Below are positions 35,139-42,835 of a stretch of 64,000 nucleotides of DNA, one piece after another. Under the pieces are notes generated by a model. It saw only the letters and a program-made list of their open reading frames with translations, did no database searches and had not been told where the DNA came from. The first letter of the stretch is position 1, and each line of letters opens with the position of its first letter. The stretch lies in assembly GCA_050014755.1 (NCBI GenBank), contig JBEKCS010000013.1, positions 4,394-68,393 on the forward strand. The letters are read 5' to 3'. The position numbers and the translations under genes are program-made. The DNA is from Bog-756 sp050014755. GTDB taxonomy: Bacteria > Actinomycetota > Acidimicrobiia > Acidimicrobiales > RAAP-2.

Positions 35139-36005
35139 GTGACCGATGCCACAGGAAGCTCGACGGGAGTCGCCGGGTACACCGCCCTGGTGACCGGCGG
35201 AGGTAGCGGCATCGGCCTCGGCGCCGCCACCCGCCTGGTTCGCGACGGGGCCCATGTGACCATCTGCGGGCGCACCGAGGAGAAGCTGGTGAAGGCGGTG
35301 TCCGAGCTCGAGGCGGTGGCGGCCGGGGCTGGCGGCGGCGTGTCGGCGGGAACGGCCCGGTACGTGGTGGCCGACGTGACCGTGGAGGACCAGATCGCCG
35401 CGGCGGTGAGCGAGGCGGCTTCGCCCCGGGGCCACCTCGATGTCCTGTTCGCCAATGCCGGCGGGTCGTTCCACATGGGCCCGATCACCGATGCCGATCT
35501 TGACGGGGTCCGGGCGACGGTCGACCTCAACCTGATCGGGACGTTCCTCTGCATCAAGCACGGTGCCCCCGTGATGGCGGCCGGCGTGGGCGAGGGCGTC
35601 GACGGCGGGGAGGCGACCGGCGGATCGATCATCGGGATGTCCTCGGGAGCGGGCCACTTCCCGCACCGCTACCTGTGGGCCTACGGGGCTTCGAAGGCCG
35701 GGATCGACATGCTGTGCAAGTGCGCAGCCGAGGAACTGGGCCACACCGGGGTGCGGGTGAACACCGTCCAGCCCGGGATCATCGACGACGAGCTGATGTC
35801 GTTCATCACCGCCGGTGGCCCGCTCCTCGACGACTACCTGGCCGAGATGCCCATCAGCCGGGTGGGTACCGTCGAGGACGTGGCTGCCGCGGTTCGCTAC
35901 CTGGCCGGACCCGAGTCCGAGTGGGTGACCGGCGTGTCGTTGCCTGTCGACGGGGGCCACCACCTCCGACGGGGGCCCGACTACGGGCTGCTCTTCGGCG
36001 AGTAG
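35139..36005 (+). CDS. Short-chain dehydrogenase/reductase (SDR)
   Basis: The 288-residue protein starts at GTG 35139 behind GGGGGAA. It has the cofactor motif VTGGGSGIGLG, the CGR at the end of the second strand (suggesting NADP preference), ANAGG, a catalytic Ser in GMSSGAG, and YGASKAG with Tyr and Lys. The family oxidises or reduces alcohols/ketones; the substrate is unknown. It is divergent from the acyl-CoA synthetase gene, consistent with lipid or steroid catabolism. Confidence 0.92.
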   Translation: MTDATGSSTGVAGYTALVTGGGSGIGLGAATRLVRDGAHVTICGRTEEKLVKAVSELEAVAAGAGGGVSAGTARYVVADVTVEDQIAAAVSEAASPRGHLDVLFANAGGSFHMGPITDADLDGVRATVDLNLIGTFLCIKHGAPVMAAGVGEGVDGGEATGGSIIGMSSGAGHFPHRYLWAYGASKAGIDMLCKCAAEELGHTGVRVNTVQPGIIDDELMSFITAGGPLLDDYLAEMPISRVGTVEDVAAAVRYLAGPESEWVTGVSLPVDGGHHLRRGPDYGLLFGE

Positions 36006-36225
36006 ACCGGGGTCGGGGTCGAACGCAGGGTCGTCGTTCGGGACGTGCCGCCGGCCGCCGGGTCGACGGTCACGGCCGCCAGAATCGGCCCTCTACCAGC
36101 ACTTCCCGTCCGATCGCCCCCTGGCCGGGGAGGGTTTCCAGGCGCCGTCCGTGCACGGGGTCGACTACCGACCCGCCCGGAGTGGGCGGTAGCGTGACGG
36201 CGATGACTGTCCGTGCCAACCGCTG

Positions 36226-38256
36226 ATGACCGGCATGGGAGGTCCTCCCGGACCGGGCGACGCATCGATCCTGGCGGAGTTCCATCACGCACTGGCGGTC
36301 CAGGGTGCCCTGGTCATGGCCCTCGTGGCCGTCCTGTTCGTAGGGTGGAACCAGCTGCGGGCGATGCAGTACCGCAGGGCGGTCGCCCGGGGCGAGCCGT
36401 TCGGGGCACCTGCGCCCCCCGTCGCGCCGGAACCGGCGGCCAGGAGATTCCTGCGGATCTCGTTCGGCCTGTTCTGGCTCTTCGACGGCTTGTTGCAGCT
36501 CCAGTCGGGTATGCCTCTCGGCTTGTCCACCGGGGTGATCCAGCCTTCGGCGGCCGGTTCGCCGGGGTGGGTGCAGCACCTGGTCAACTCCGGGTTGACC
36601 GTGTGGACGGACCACCCGGCTGCGGCTGCGGCCTCCACCGTGTGGATCCAGGTGGGCATCGGGGTCCTTCTCCTGGTGGCACCGCGTGTGGCGTGGAGCC
36701 GGGGCGCCGGCCTGGTGAGCATCGGATGGGGCCTCATCGTCTGGTCCTTCGGCAACGCGTTCGGGGGGATCTTCGCCCCGGGCGTCACGTTCCTGTTCGG
36801 CGCACCGGGGGCGATCGTGTTCTACATCGCAGCCGGCGGACTGGTGGCGCTGCCCGACACGGCGTGGAACGGCAAGCGGCTCGGCCGGGTCATCCTCGGA
36901 TCGGTGGGGGCGCTCCTGGTGGGCTTCGCCGTGCTCCAGGCGTGGCCGGGCCGGGGGTTCTGGCAGGGTTCGGTCGACGGACGGCCCGGCACCCTCGTCG
37001 CCATGGTCAACCAGATGGCGCAGACCTCGCAGCCCCGGTTCCTGTCGTCGCTGGTGTCCGGGTTCGGCTCCTTCGACCGGTCCCACGGCTGGGGCGTCAA
37101 CCTGTTCACGGTGATCGCCATGGCGGCCGTGGGGTGCGTCCTCCTGGCGTTCTCCGGCTCGGGCCGGCGGGTGCTCCACCCGACCATGGTGGTGCTGGTC
37201 GTATTGTGCGTGGCCGACTGGGTGCTCATCGAGGATTTCGGATTCTGGGGCGGCGTCGGGACCGATCCGAACTCGATGCTTCCCTTTCTGGCCGTGGCCG
37301 TCGGGGGCTATCTGGCGGTCACCCGGCCGTCACCGGCGGTCGAGGTCCGCTCCGGTGACCTCGCTGCGGGTAGCGAGGGTCGGGGTGCACCCGGGGTGCC
37401 ACCGGAGCCCGTCGCCCCGACGGGCCGGGTGCCGTCCGACGTCACCGCGGGGGCCGAGCCCGTGCCGGTCGGGGTGGCGGCCGCCGCCGGAGCCGAGGTC
37501 GGGGCGGACGTGTCGGAGGATGTGGGCGATGTGGGCTGGGCCGTACGGAAGGGGACACCTCCTCCGGACAAACGGTCGTGGTGGGAGGGGATCGACACCC
37601 GCATCGCTGCCCGGGTGGCGGCCACCGTCGGCGCGATCGGGATCCTGCTGGTCGGGGTCGCCCCCTTGGCCGTTGCCGCCACCGACAGGACGGCCGATCC
37701 GCAGATCGCCGAGGCGACCGACGGTGCCCCGGTCGTGACGGTCGGTCCGGCTCCCCCCTTCGACCTGGTGGACCAGACGGGTGCCCCGGTGTCGCTCGGC
37801 GATCTGCGGGGGTACACCGTGGTCCTCACCTTCCTCGACCCGGTGTGCACGACCGACTGTCCGATCATCGCCCAGGAGCTGCGGGTCACCAATACGCTGC
37901 TCGGTGGGGCCGCCGCCAAGGTCCGATTCGTGGCGGTCGTGGCCAATCCGATCTACCGCTCGGTGGCCAACGTGGAAGCCTTCGACCGCCAGGAGGGACT
38001 GGACTCCCAGGCCAACTGGCTCTTCCTGACCGGATCGAGGTCCGAACTGGAGTCGGTCTGGAACGCCTACGGCGTCACGGTGGAGTCGGCCCCGGCCGGC
38101 GGCATGGTGGCCCACGAAGACGTCGTCTACATCATCGACTCCCACGGATCGATCCGGAGCATCCTCGATGCCGACCCGGGACCGGGCGACGCCACATCGC
38201 AGTCGTCCTTCAGCGGCCTGGTGGCCACCCAGGTCACCCGGGTCCTACACCCATGA
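36226..38256 (+). CDS. Polytopic membrane protein fused to a Sco1/SenC copper chaperone domain
   Basis: This 676-residue protein is a fusion. Residues 1-370 hold about eight membrane helices with no family I can name. A Pro/Val/Ala-rich linker (about 375-450) leads to a further helix (about 460-480) and a Sco domain: PFDLVDQTGAPVSLGDLRG, copper-binding Cys541 and Cys545 in CTTDC, and His630 in GGMVAHEDV. Sco proteins deliver copper to the CuA site of cytochrome c oxidase subunit II, whose gene lies 3.6 kb downstream. The downstream gene overlaps by four bases (ATGA). Confidence 0.85.
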   Translation: MTGMGGPPGPGDASILAEFHHALAVQGALVMALVAVLFVGWNQLRAMQYRRAVARGEPFGAPAPPVAPEPAARRFLRISFGLFWLFDGLLQLQSGMPLGLSTGVIQPSAAGSPGWVQHLVNSGLTVWTDHPAAAAASTVWIQVGIGVLLLVAPRVAWSRGAGLVSIGWGLIVWSFGNAFGGIFAPGVTFLFGAPGAIVFYIAAGGLVALPDTAWNGKRLGRVILGSVGALLVGFAVLQAWPGRGFWQGSVDGRPGTLVAMVNQMAQTSQPRFLSSLVSGFGSFDRSHGWGVNLFTVIAMAAVGCVLLAFSGSGRRVLHPTMVVLVVLCVADWVLIEDFGFWGGVGTDPNSMLPFLAVAVGGYLAVTRPSPAVEVRSGDLAAGSEGRGAPGVPPEPVAPTGRVPSDVTAGAEPVPVGVAAAAGAEVGADVSEDVGDVGWAVRKGTPPPDKRSWWEGIDTRIAARVAATVGAIGILLVGVAPLAVAATDRTADPQIAEATDGAPVVTVGPAPPFDLVDQTGAPVSLGDLRGYTVVLTFLDPVCTTDCPIIAQELRVTNTLLGGAAAKVRFVAVVANPIYRSVANVEAFDRQEGLDSQANWLFLTGSRSELESVWNAYGVTVESAPAGGMVAHEDVVYIIDSHGSIRSILDADPGPGDATSQSSFSGLVATQVTRVLHP

Positions 38257-39485
38257 GCCGACGGGTGACGCTGATCGTCGGGGGTGTGGTGGCTGCGGCT
38301 GTCGTGGCCGTGGTGGTGGCCGTCGTCGTCGGGGACGGTGGAGGACCGACGGCAACCTCGGTGGCGCCTGCACCAGGAGACCTGATCGCGTCCACGACCG
38401 CACCGGGACGCACCGCGGTGGTCCTCGCCATGGGTCACTTCGACGATCCGTCGAACACCTTCTTCGAGCTGTTCGAACGGTCGTCCGCCGGCTCGTCGTG
38501 GGGCTTGGCGACACCTCCGGGAGTGGCCGACAACGGGGGGCTCGTCGTGGCACCCTCCTCGTCCGGGGCACTGACCGCAGGATTCCTCCCGTCGGCCGAC
38601 CTCACCTTCTCGGTGGTGGCCCAGAGTGGCGACGGGGGAGCCAGCTGGCTGCCCGGCGACATCCCCGGCACCATCGCCCCCCAACCCGACGCGCTGGCCA
38701 CCGGTGCGGGCGGGCAGGTGGCCGCGGTGCTGTCCCTCCCCTCGCCGTCGGTCATCGCCGCCGGACCGGCGCTCTCGGTGTGGAACAGAGTGGCCACGAC
38801 GGCACAGTTGGCGGCATCGGTGACCGGGTGCGGCGTCACCGCGGTGACCGCGGTGGCCATCACCGGTTCCGGGGCTCCGGTGCTGGGCGTCCGCTGCGCC
38901 CATTCCGACCGGGTCGGTCTCCTGATGCCGGCGACACCTTCACCGGGTGGCCAGGCCTCGCCCCCGACGGCCCCGGCCTCCGGGTGGAGGTCGGTCGGAC
39001 CGGTCTTCGACGGTCGGCTCCCGTTGGCCACCACCGTCCTGCGGCTGCAGGCGGCCGGCAGTGGCGTCGTTGCCCTCGCCGAGGGATCGTCCGGCGCGGA
39101 TGCCGAACTGATGGGTGTCTGGGGGAGCTCGGGTGCCGGCGCGGCGACGGACTTCGTCCGATCAGCGCCGTTGTCCGTTCCGACGGGCTGGTCGGTGCGG
39201 GCCACCAGTGTGGGAGGTGGAAGCGGCCAGGGCATGACGGTGCTGCTCGGATCGGACTCGGGGCGGGCCCAACGGGTCGAGTCCGTCGGCGGGCCCGGGC
39301 TCCCCTGGGTACTGCTCGCCACGCCGCCGGACGGGTCCACCGCGGTGGCGGACATCGGTGGCGCGACGTACGCCTTCGTCCCGTCCGGCTCCGACCTGGC
39401 CGTCTGGTCGTCGTCCTCGCAGTCGCCGTCGTGGGTCCGGACCTCCCGGATCACGGTCCCCATCCAGTACGGCTCGTCGGACTGA
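38253..39485 (+). CDS. Hypothetical membrane-anchored extracytoplasmic protein
   Basis: The 410-residue protein starts in an ATGA overlap with the Sco fusion gene. It has one N-terminal membrane helix (VTLIVGGVVAAAVVAVVVAV) and a large exported domain rich in Ser, Gly, Ala and Val. Segments such as VVAQSGDGGASWLPGDIPG resemble Asp-box/BNR beta-propeller repeats (SxDGGxxW), seen once clearly. No catalytic motif is evident. Its coupling to the copper chaperone and position before ctaG suggest a role with the terminal oxidase. Confidence 0.7.
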   Translation: MSRRVTLIVGGVVAAAVVAVVVAVVVGDGGGPTATSVAPAPGDLIASTTAPGRTAVVLAMGHFDDPSNTFFELFERSSAGSSWGLATPPGVADNGGLVVAPSSSGALTAGFLPSADLTFSVVAQSGDGGASWLPGDIPGTIAPQPDALATGAGGQVAAVLSLPSPSVIAAGPALSVWNRVATTAQLAASVTGCGVTAVTAVAITGSGAPVLGVRCAHSDRVGLLMPATPSPGGQASPPTAPASGWRSVGPVFDGRLPLATTVLRLQAAGSGVVALAEGSSGADAELMGVWGSSGAGAATDFVRSAPLSVPTGWSVRATSVGGGSGQGMTVLLGSDSGRAQRVESVGGPGLPWVLLATPPDGSTAVADIGGATYAFVPSGSDLAVWSSSSQSPSWVRTSRITVPIQYGSSD

Positions 39486-39540
39486 GCCGACCACCTGCTA
39501 CCGGGTCGGTAGCATCGGACCGTACGGAAGGATGGACCAG

Positions 39541-40398
39541 ATGGTTCTCCCCCAGTTCTGGCAGGTCTCCCCACTGGCGGTGTTCGCCGTGGTGGTGGGG
39601 ATCACCCACGAGGTCGGCAGGCGACGCCTGGCCCGTCGCCAGACCGAAGCCCATCGTCGGGCACGTTGGCGGCGCTCGCTCGCGTTCTACGCCGGACTGG
39701 TCGTCCTCGCCCTGGTGGCCTCAGGCCCGCTCGAGCGGTGGGCCATGTCCTGGTTGAGCGTGCACATGGTGACCCACGTGCTCGAGATGTTCTACCTACC
39801 GCCTCTCCTGATCCTCGGGGCCCCGTGGGTACCGATGCTGTTCGCCCTCCCCGTCGAGCGCCGGCGCCGGTGGCTGCGTGCCTACCACCTGTCGAAGGCC
39901 GGCAGGCTGCTGCGGGGACCGGTGGCGCTGCTGACCAACCCGGTGACGGCGATCGTCCTGTTCAACGGCACCATGGTCCTCTGGCACATCCCGGCCGTGT
40001 TCGACTGGGGCTCGTGGCACGACTGGGCCATGAACTGGCTGATGGGACCGATGTTCGTGGCCACCGGCTACCTGTTCTGGCGGGTCATCCTGCCGTCGCA
40101 CCCCGGCCCGCCGAGGGGCTCGACCAAGGTCCAGGTAGCTGCCGTGGTGATCACCGCCTTCGAGATGCTGGTGCTGGCCATGGCGCTGGCGGTCTTCACC
40201 CAGACCCCCTGGTACTCGATGAACGTCGCCATGGAAGGGCCGATCGCCGCGCTGCGGGACCAGCGTTGGGCGGCAGGGATCCTGTGGGTGTGCGGCGACT
40301 TCTGGGCCATCCCGTCCCTCGTCCTCATCGCCTACCGGGTCTACGGCGCCGACGGGGGTGTGTCGGCCTCGTTCGAGCGTGCCCTGGGGAGGGTCTGA
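39541..40398 (+). CDS. ctaG: Cytochrome c oxidase assembly protein CtaG (caa3 type)
   Basis: From the ATG at 39541 (GGAAGG nine bases upstream; the ATG at 39532 touches that site) the protein has 285 residues and seven or so membrane helices. It shows the caa3_CtaG pattern: HMVTHVLEMFYLPPLLILGAP, the NPVTAIVLFNGTMVLWHIP helix with conserved His, and WHDWAMNWLMGPMFVATGYL. CtaG is needed for a functional caa3 oxidase, probably in copper insertion. It lies between the Sco fusion and the oxidase subunits. Confidence 0.92.
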   Translation: MVLPQFWQVSPLAVFAVVVGITHEVGRRRLARRQTEAHRRARWRRSLAFYAGLVVLALVASGPLERWAMSWLSVHMVTHVLEMFYLPPLLILGAPWVPMLFALPVERRRRWLRAYHLSKAGRLLRGPVALLTNPVTAIVLFNGTMVLWHIPAVFDWGSWHDWAMNWLMGPMFVATGYLFWRVILPSHPGPPRGSTKVQVAAVVITAFEMLVLAMALAVFTQTPWYSMNVAMEGPIAALRDQRWAAGILWVCGDFWAIPSLVLIAYRVYGADGGVSASFERALGRV

Positions 40399-40409
40399 GC
40401 GGCCGGTGG

Positions 40410-40877
40410 TCAGTCGGACCCGGGGGAGTCGGGACCGGCGGTGCGGGCCTCGTCGGCCTCCATCTTCCGCAGGTACTCGCGCCAGGCGAGGAGGTCGGGG
40501 TCGACCGGGTCGTCACCGGCCCTGGGCGCTCCGGGCCCGGCTCGGCCGGGACCGACCCCGTCAGTCCGGACGTCGACGTCCGGGCGTGGTCGCTTCCGCC
40601 GGACGCCGTCCTGTCCGTGGAGGAGGTTCCACCACATGTAGATGGCGAACGCGGCGAAGATCGGCCATTCGAAGACGTATGCCCAGCTCAGCGTGTTCCC
40701 TTCCAGCGCCCGGATGACCTCGATGATGAAGGCGCCGATGCAGATCGCCAGTCCGACCGCGAGCGTGAGATGGAGCCGGAGTGCGTCAGCTCCCCTCAGG
40801 CGCCCGGGCGGGGTCCCGGAATCACCCTTCCCCGGGGATGCCCCAGAAGAGTGGTCGTCGGGTCGGCGGGATGCCAC
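40410..40877 (-). CDS. Small hypothetical membrane protein
   Basis: About 155 residues with two membrane helices (LTLAVGLAICIGAFIIEVI and VFEWPIFAAFAIYMWWNLL) between polar, Gly/Asp/Arg-rich ends; the C-terminal LLAWREYLRKMEADEA is a short helix. I do not recognise a named family. The GTG start at 40877 has no obvious ribosome site. It is convergent with ctaG and divergent from the oxidase operon. Confidence 0.65.
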   Translation of the reverse strand: MASRRPDDHSSGASPGKGDSGTPPGRLRGADALRLHLTLAVGLAICIGAFIIEVIRALEGNTLSWAYVFEWPIFAAFAIYMWWNLLHGQDGVRRKRPRPDVDVRTDGVGPGRAGPGAPRAGDDPVDPDLLAWREYLRKMEADEARTAGPDSPGSD

Positions 40878-41124
40878 CTGGCCACCCTACCGACCGGTCG
40901 CTGCGGCAAGGGATCCGGTCCATCCGCCGACCACGGTCGACGCCGGTGCCGGCACCGGTGGAGCGGTCGGTCATTTCCCTCCCGAAGTTTGCTATGAATA
41001 GTTGTGCAGTCGGCCACTGGGCAATTGTCCGGAGGGCCGCTAGGGTGCGGTACAGCGGGATGGGTCACATCAGTGGTGGGTGCTCTGGCCCCATCGTGAC
41101 ACCAGCCCATGGAGAGGGAGGGCC

Positions 41125-41904
41125 GTGTCTCAGAACGAACCATTGGCGGACCGGCCGGATGACCAGTCGGCGGATGCGGGATCGGCCAAGGTCAGGCCTC
41201 TCGGCTTGATCGCCACCTTCGTGGTGGCGCTGGTCGCTCTCGGTGGGGTCGCCGCCTTCTTCATGTCGCAGGCCTACACGTCACCCAACTCGCCGAACGG
41301 TGTCGAGGTGGCCAAGTCGCTCGGCACCCAGGTGGTCGACGGACAGACCCTCCAGCACGTGGCGCTCTCCTTCCAGACCTACCCCGACTCGACGGGGGTG
41401 GTCGGCGGGAAGCCGGTACACCCGTCCGGCAATCCGAGTTGGCCGGCCTACGGGATGACCAACCAGTTCCAGGTGCCGGCCCACGCGCTGGTCACCGTGA
41501 CCGTGCGCCAGTACGACTCGGGTGGGTCGCTCAACAACCCGTGGTTCGCCAAGGTGGCCGGGACGGTCGGCGGCACTGCCACGGTCACCTCTCCCGACGG
41601 CAAGACGCAGACGGTCACCCAGTGGGATCCCACCAACATCGGGCACACCTTCACCATGCGGGGCGCACCCGGCGTCGACCCGAACTTCTTCGTCAACGTC
41701 CCCCTGCCAACGAACGCCAACCTGCCGGAGGGTTCGTCCAACGATGACGGTGGCCAGTCCTACAAGGTGGTGTTCAGTTTCATCTCGGGCAGCAAGGGAA
41801 CCTACGCCTGGAACTGCGAGTTCCCCTGCGGTTCGATGGTCGCCAGCTTCGGAGGGGTAATGGGTGCCTACGGGTTCATGTCGGGGTTCGTACATGTCGT
41901 TTGA
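41125..41904 (+). CDS. Membrane-anchored cupredoxin-like protein of the oxidase operon
   Basis: The protein starts at GTG 41125 behind GGAGAGGGAGGG and has 259 residues: a polar N-terminus, one membrane helix (LIATFVVALVALGGVAAFFM), and a cupredoxin-like domain. Possible copper ligands are His174 in NIGHTF, then Cys231 and Cys235 in NCEFPC and Met238. The C-x3-C spacing equals that of a CuA site, but the following His is missing. It overlaps ctaC by 11 bases, so it is probably an electron carrier or accessory subunit of this oxidase. Confidence 0.75.
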   Translation: MSQNEPLADRPDDQSADAGSAKVRPLGLIATFVVALVALGGVAAFFMSQAYTSPNSPNGVEVAKSLGTQVVDGQTLQHVALSFQTYPDSTGVVGGKPVHPSGNPSWPAYGMTNQFQVPAHALVTVTVRQYDSGGSLNNPWFAKVAGTVGGTATVTSPDGKTQTVTQWDPTNIGHTFTMRGAPGVDPNFFVNVPLPTNANLPEGSSNDDGGQSYKVVFSFISGSKGTYAWNCEFPCGSMVASFGGVMGAYGFMSGFVHVV

Positions 41905-42763
41905 GGAAGAGGTAGACGAACTCGAGGCGAACACGTTCCTCGCCGGCGAGCCGTTCTTCTCGAGGGCCGGAGGGAAGATCTTCCTGATCTGGGTGGTGTT
42001 CACCACCGTCGGGGTACTGCTCGGGGTGTTCGCCCCCCACCACCTGCTGCCCGACCTGCTCTCGCCTTCGGGCCGCGACGTGTGGTCGACGATCGTGTTC
42101 TTCACCGTGCTGGCCGCTCCGGTAGCGGCATTCGTGTACGCGGTGGCCTTCTACAGCCTCGTCGCCTGGCGCTACAAGGGCGACCAGGACGAGCCCCCGC
42201 CGGACGGCGCCCCCCAGCGCGGCAACGGACCGGTGACGATCCTGTGGCTCAGCGTCTCCTCGTTCCTGGTGGTCGTCCTGCTGGCCTGGGGGATCACGGT
42301 GTGGAGCTCACAGCAGGTCACCCACCCGAACACGCTCCAGGTCGATGTCACCGGGCAGCAGTGGCTGTGGACCTACAGCTACCCGGGCACCGGCGTCGAG
42401 ACCCGGACGCTCGAGCTGCCGGTGAATCGCCCGGTCGAATTCAATGTGACCTCGGAGGACGTGACCCACGGGTTCTGGCCGGTGGCCCTCGGGATCCAGG
42501 TCGACGCCAACCCCAACGAAGTCACCGTCATCCGGACGACACCGAACAGGCTCGGCACGTTCACGGTGCGGTGCAGCCAGCTCTGCGGCCTGTACCACGC
42601 GTTCATGTACAACAACGCCGCCGTCGTCACCCCGCAGCATTTCGCCCAGTGGCTCCAGAGCCGGGGAGCGTCGACCACCGTCGCCGACCAGGTGGCGGAG
42701 GCCACGCCGCCCTCCGCCACCACGACGGCGGCGGGCACGCCGACATCCGCGGTGTCGTCGTGA
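41894..42763 (+). CDS. ctaC: Cytochrome c oxidase subunit II
   Basis: The 289-residue protein (ATG 41894) has two membrane helices (about residues 25-45 and 60-90, with a third near 120) and a CuA domain: QQWLWTYSYPG, VTHGFWPVAL with the first His, and CSQLCGLYHAFM giving the C-x3-C-x3-H-x2-M CuA set. The Glu usual between the cysteines is Gln here. It accepts electrons and passes them to subunit I. No fused cytochrome c domain follows; the C-terminus is a Thr/Ala-rich tail. Confidence 0.95.
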   Translation: MSFEEEVDELEANTFLAGEPFFSRAGGKIFLIWVVFTTVGVLLGVFAPHHLLPDLLSPSGRDVWSTIVFFTVLAAPVAAFVYAVAFYSLVAWRYKGDQDEPPPDGAPQRGNGPVTILWLSVSSFLVVVLLAWGITVWSSQQVTHPNTLQVDVTGQQWLWTYSYPGTGVETRTLELPVNRPVEFNVTSEDVTHGFWPVALGIQVDANPNEVTVIRTTPNRLGTFTVRCSQLCGLYHAFMYNNAAVVTPQHFAQWLQSRGASTTVADQVAEATPPSATTTAAGTPTSAVSS

Positions 42764-42835
42764 GGGCCCGTCGGGTGATCGGGATATGAACTCGGACAGC
42801 AATTCGATGGCGCGCAGCACCGAAAGGGTACGAAC

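Noticed and set aside
40970..40998. Promoter for the cytochrome oxidase operon (TATGAA near 40993)
   Set aside because: The -10-like hexamer has no credible -35 at 16-18 bases, so I could not support it.
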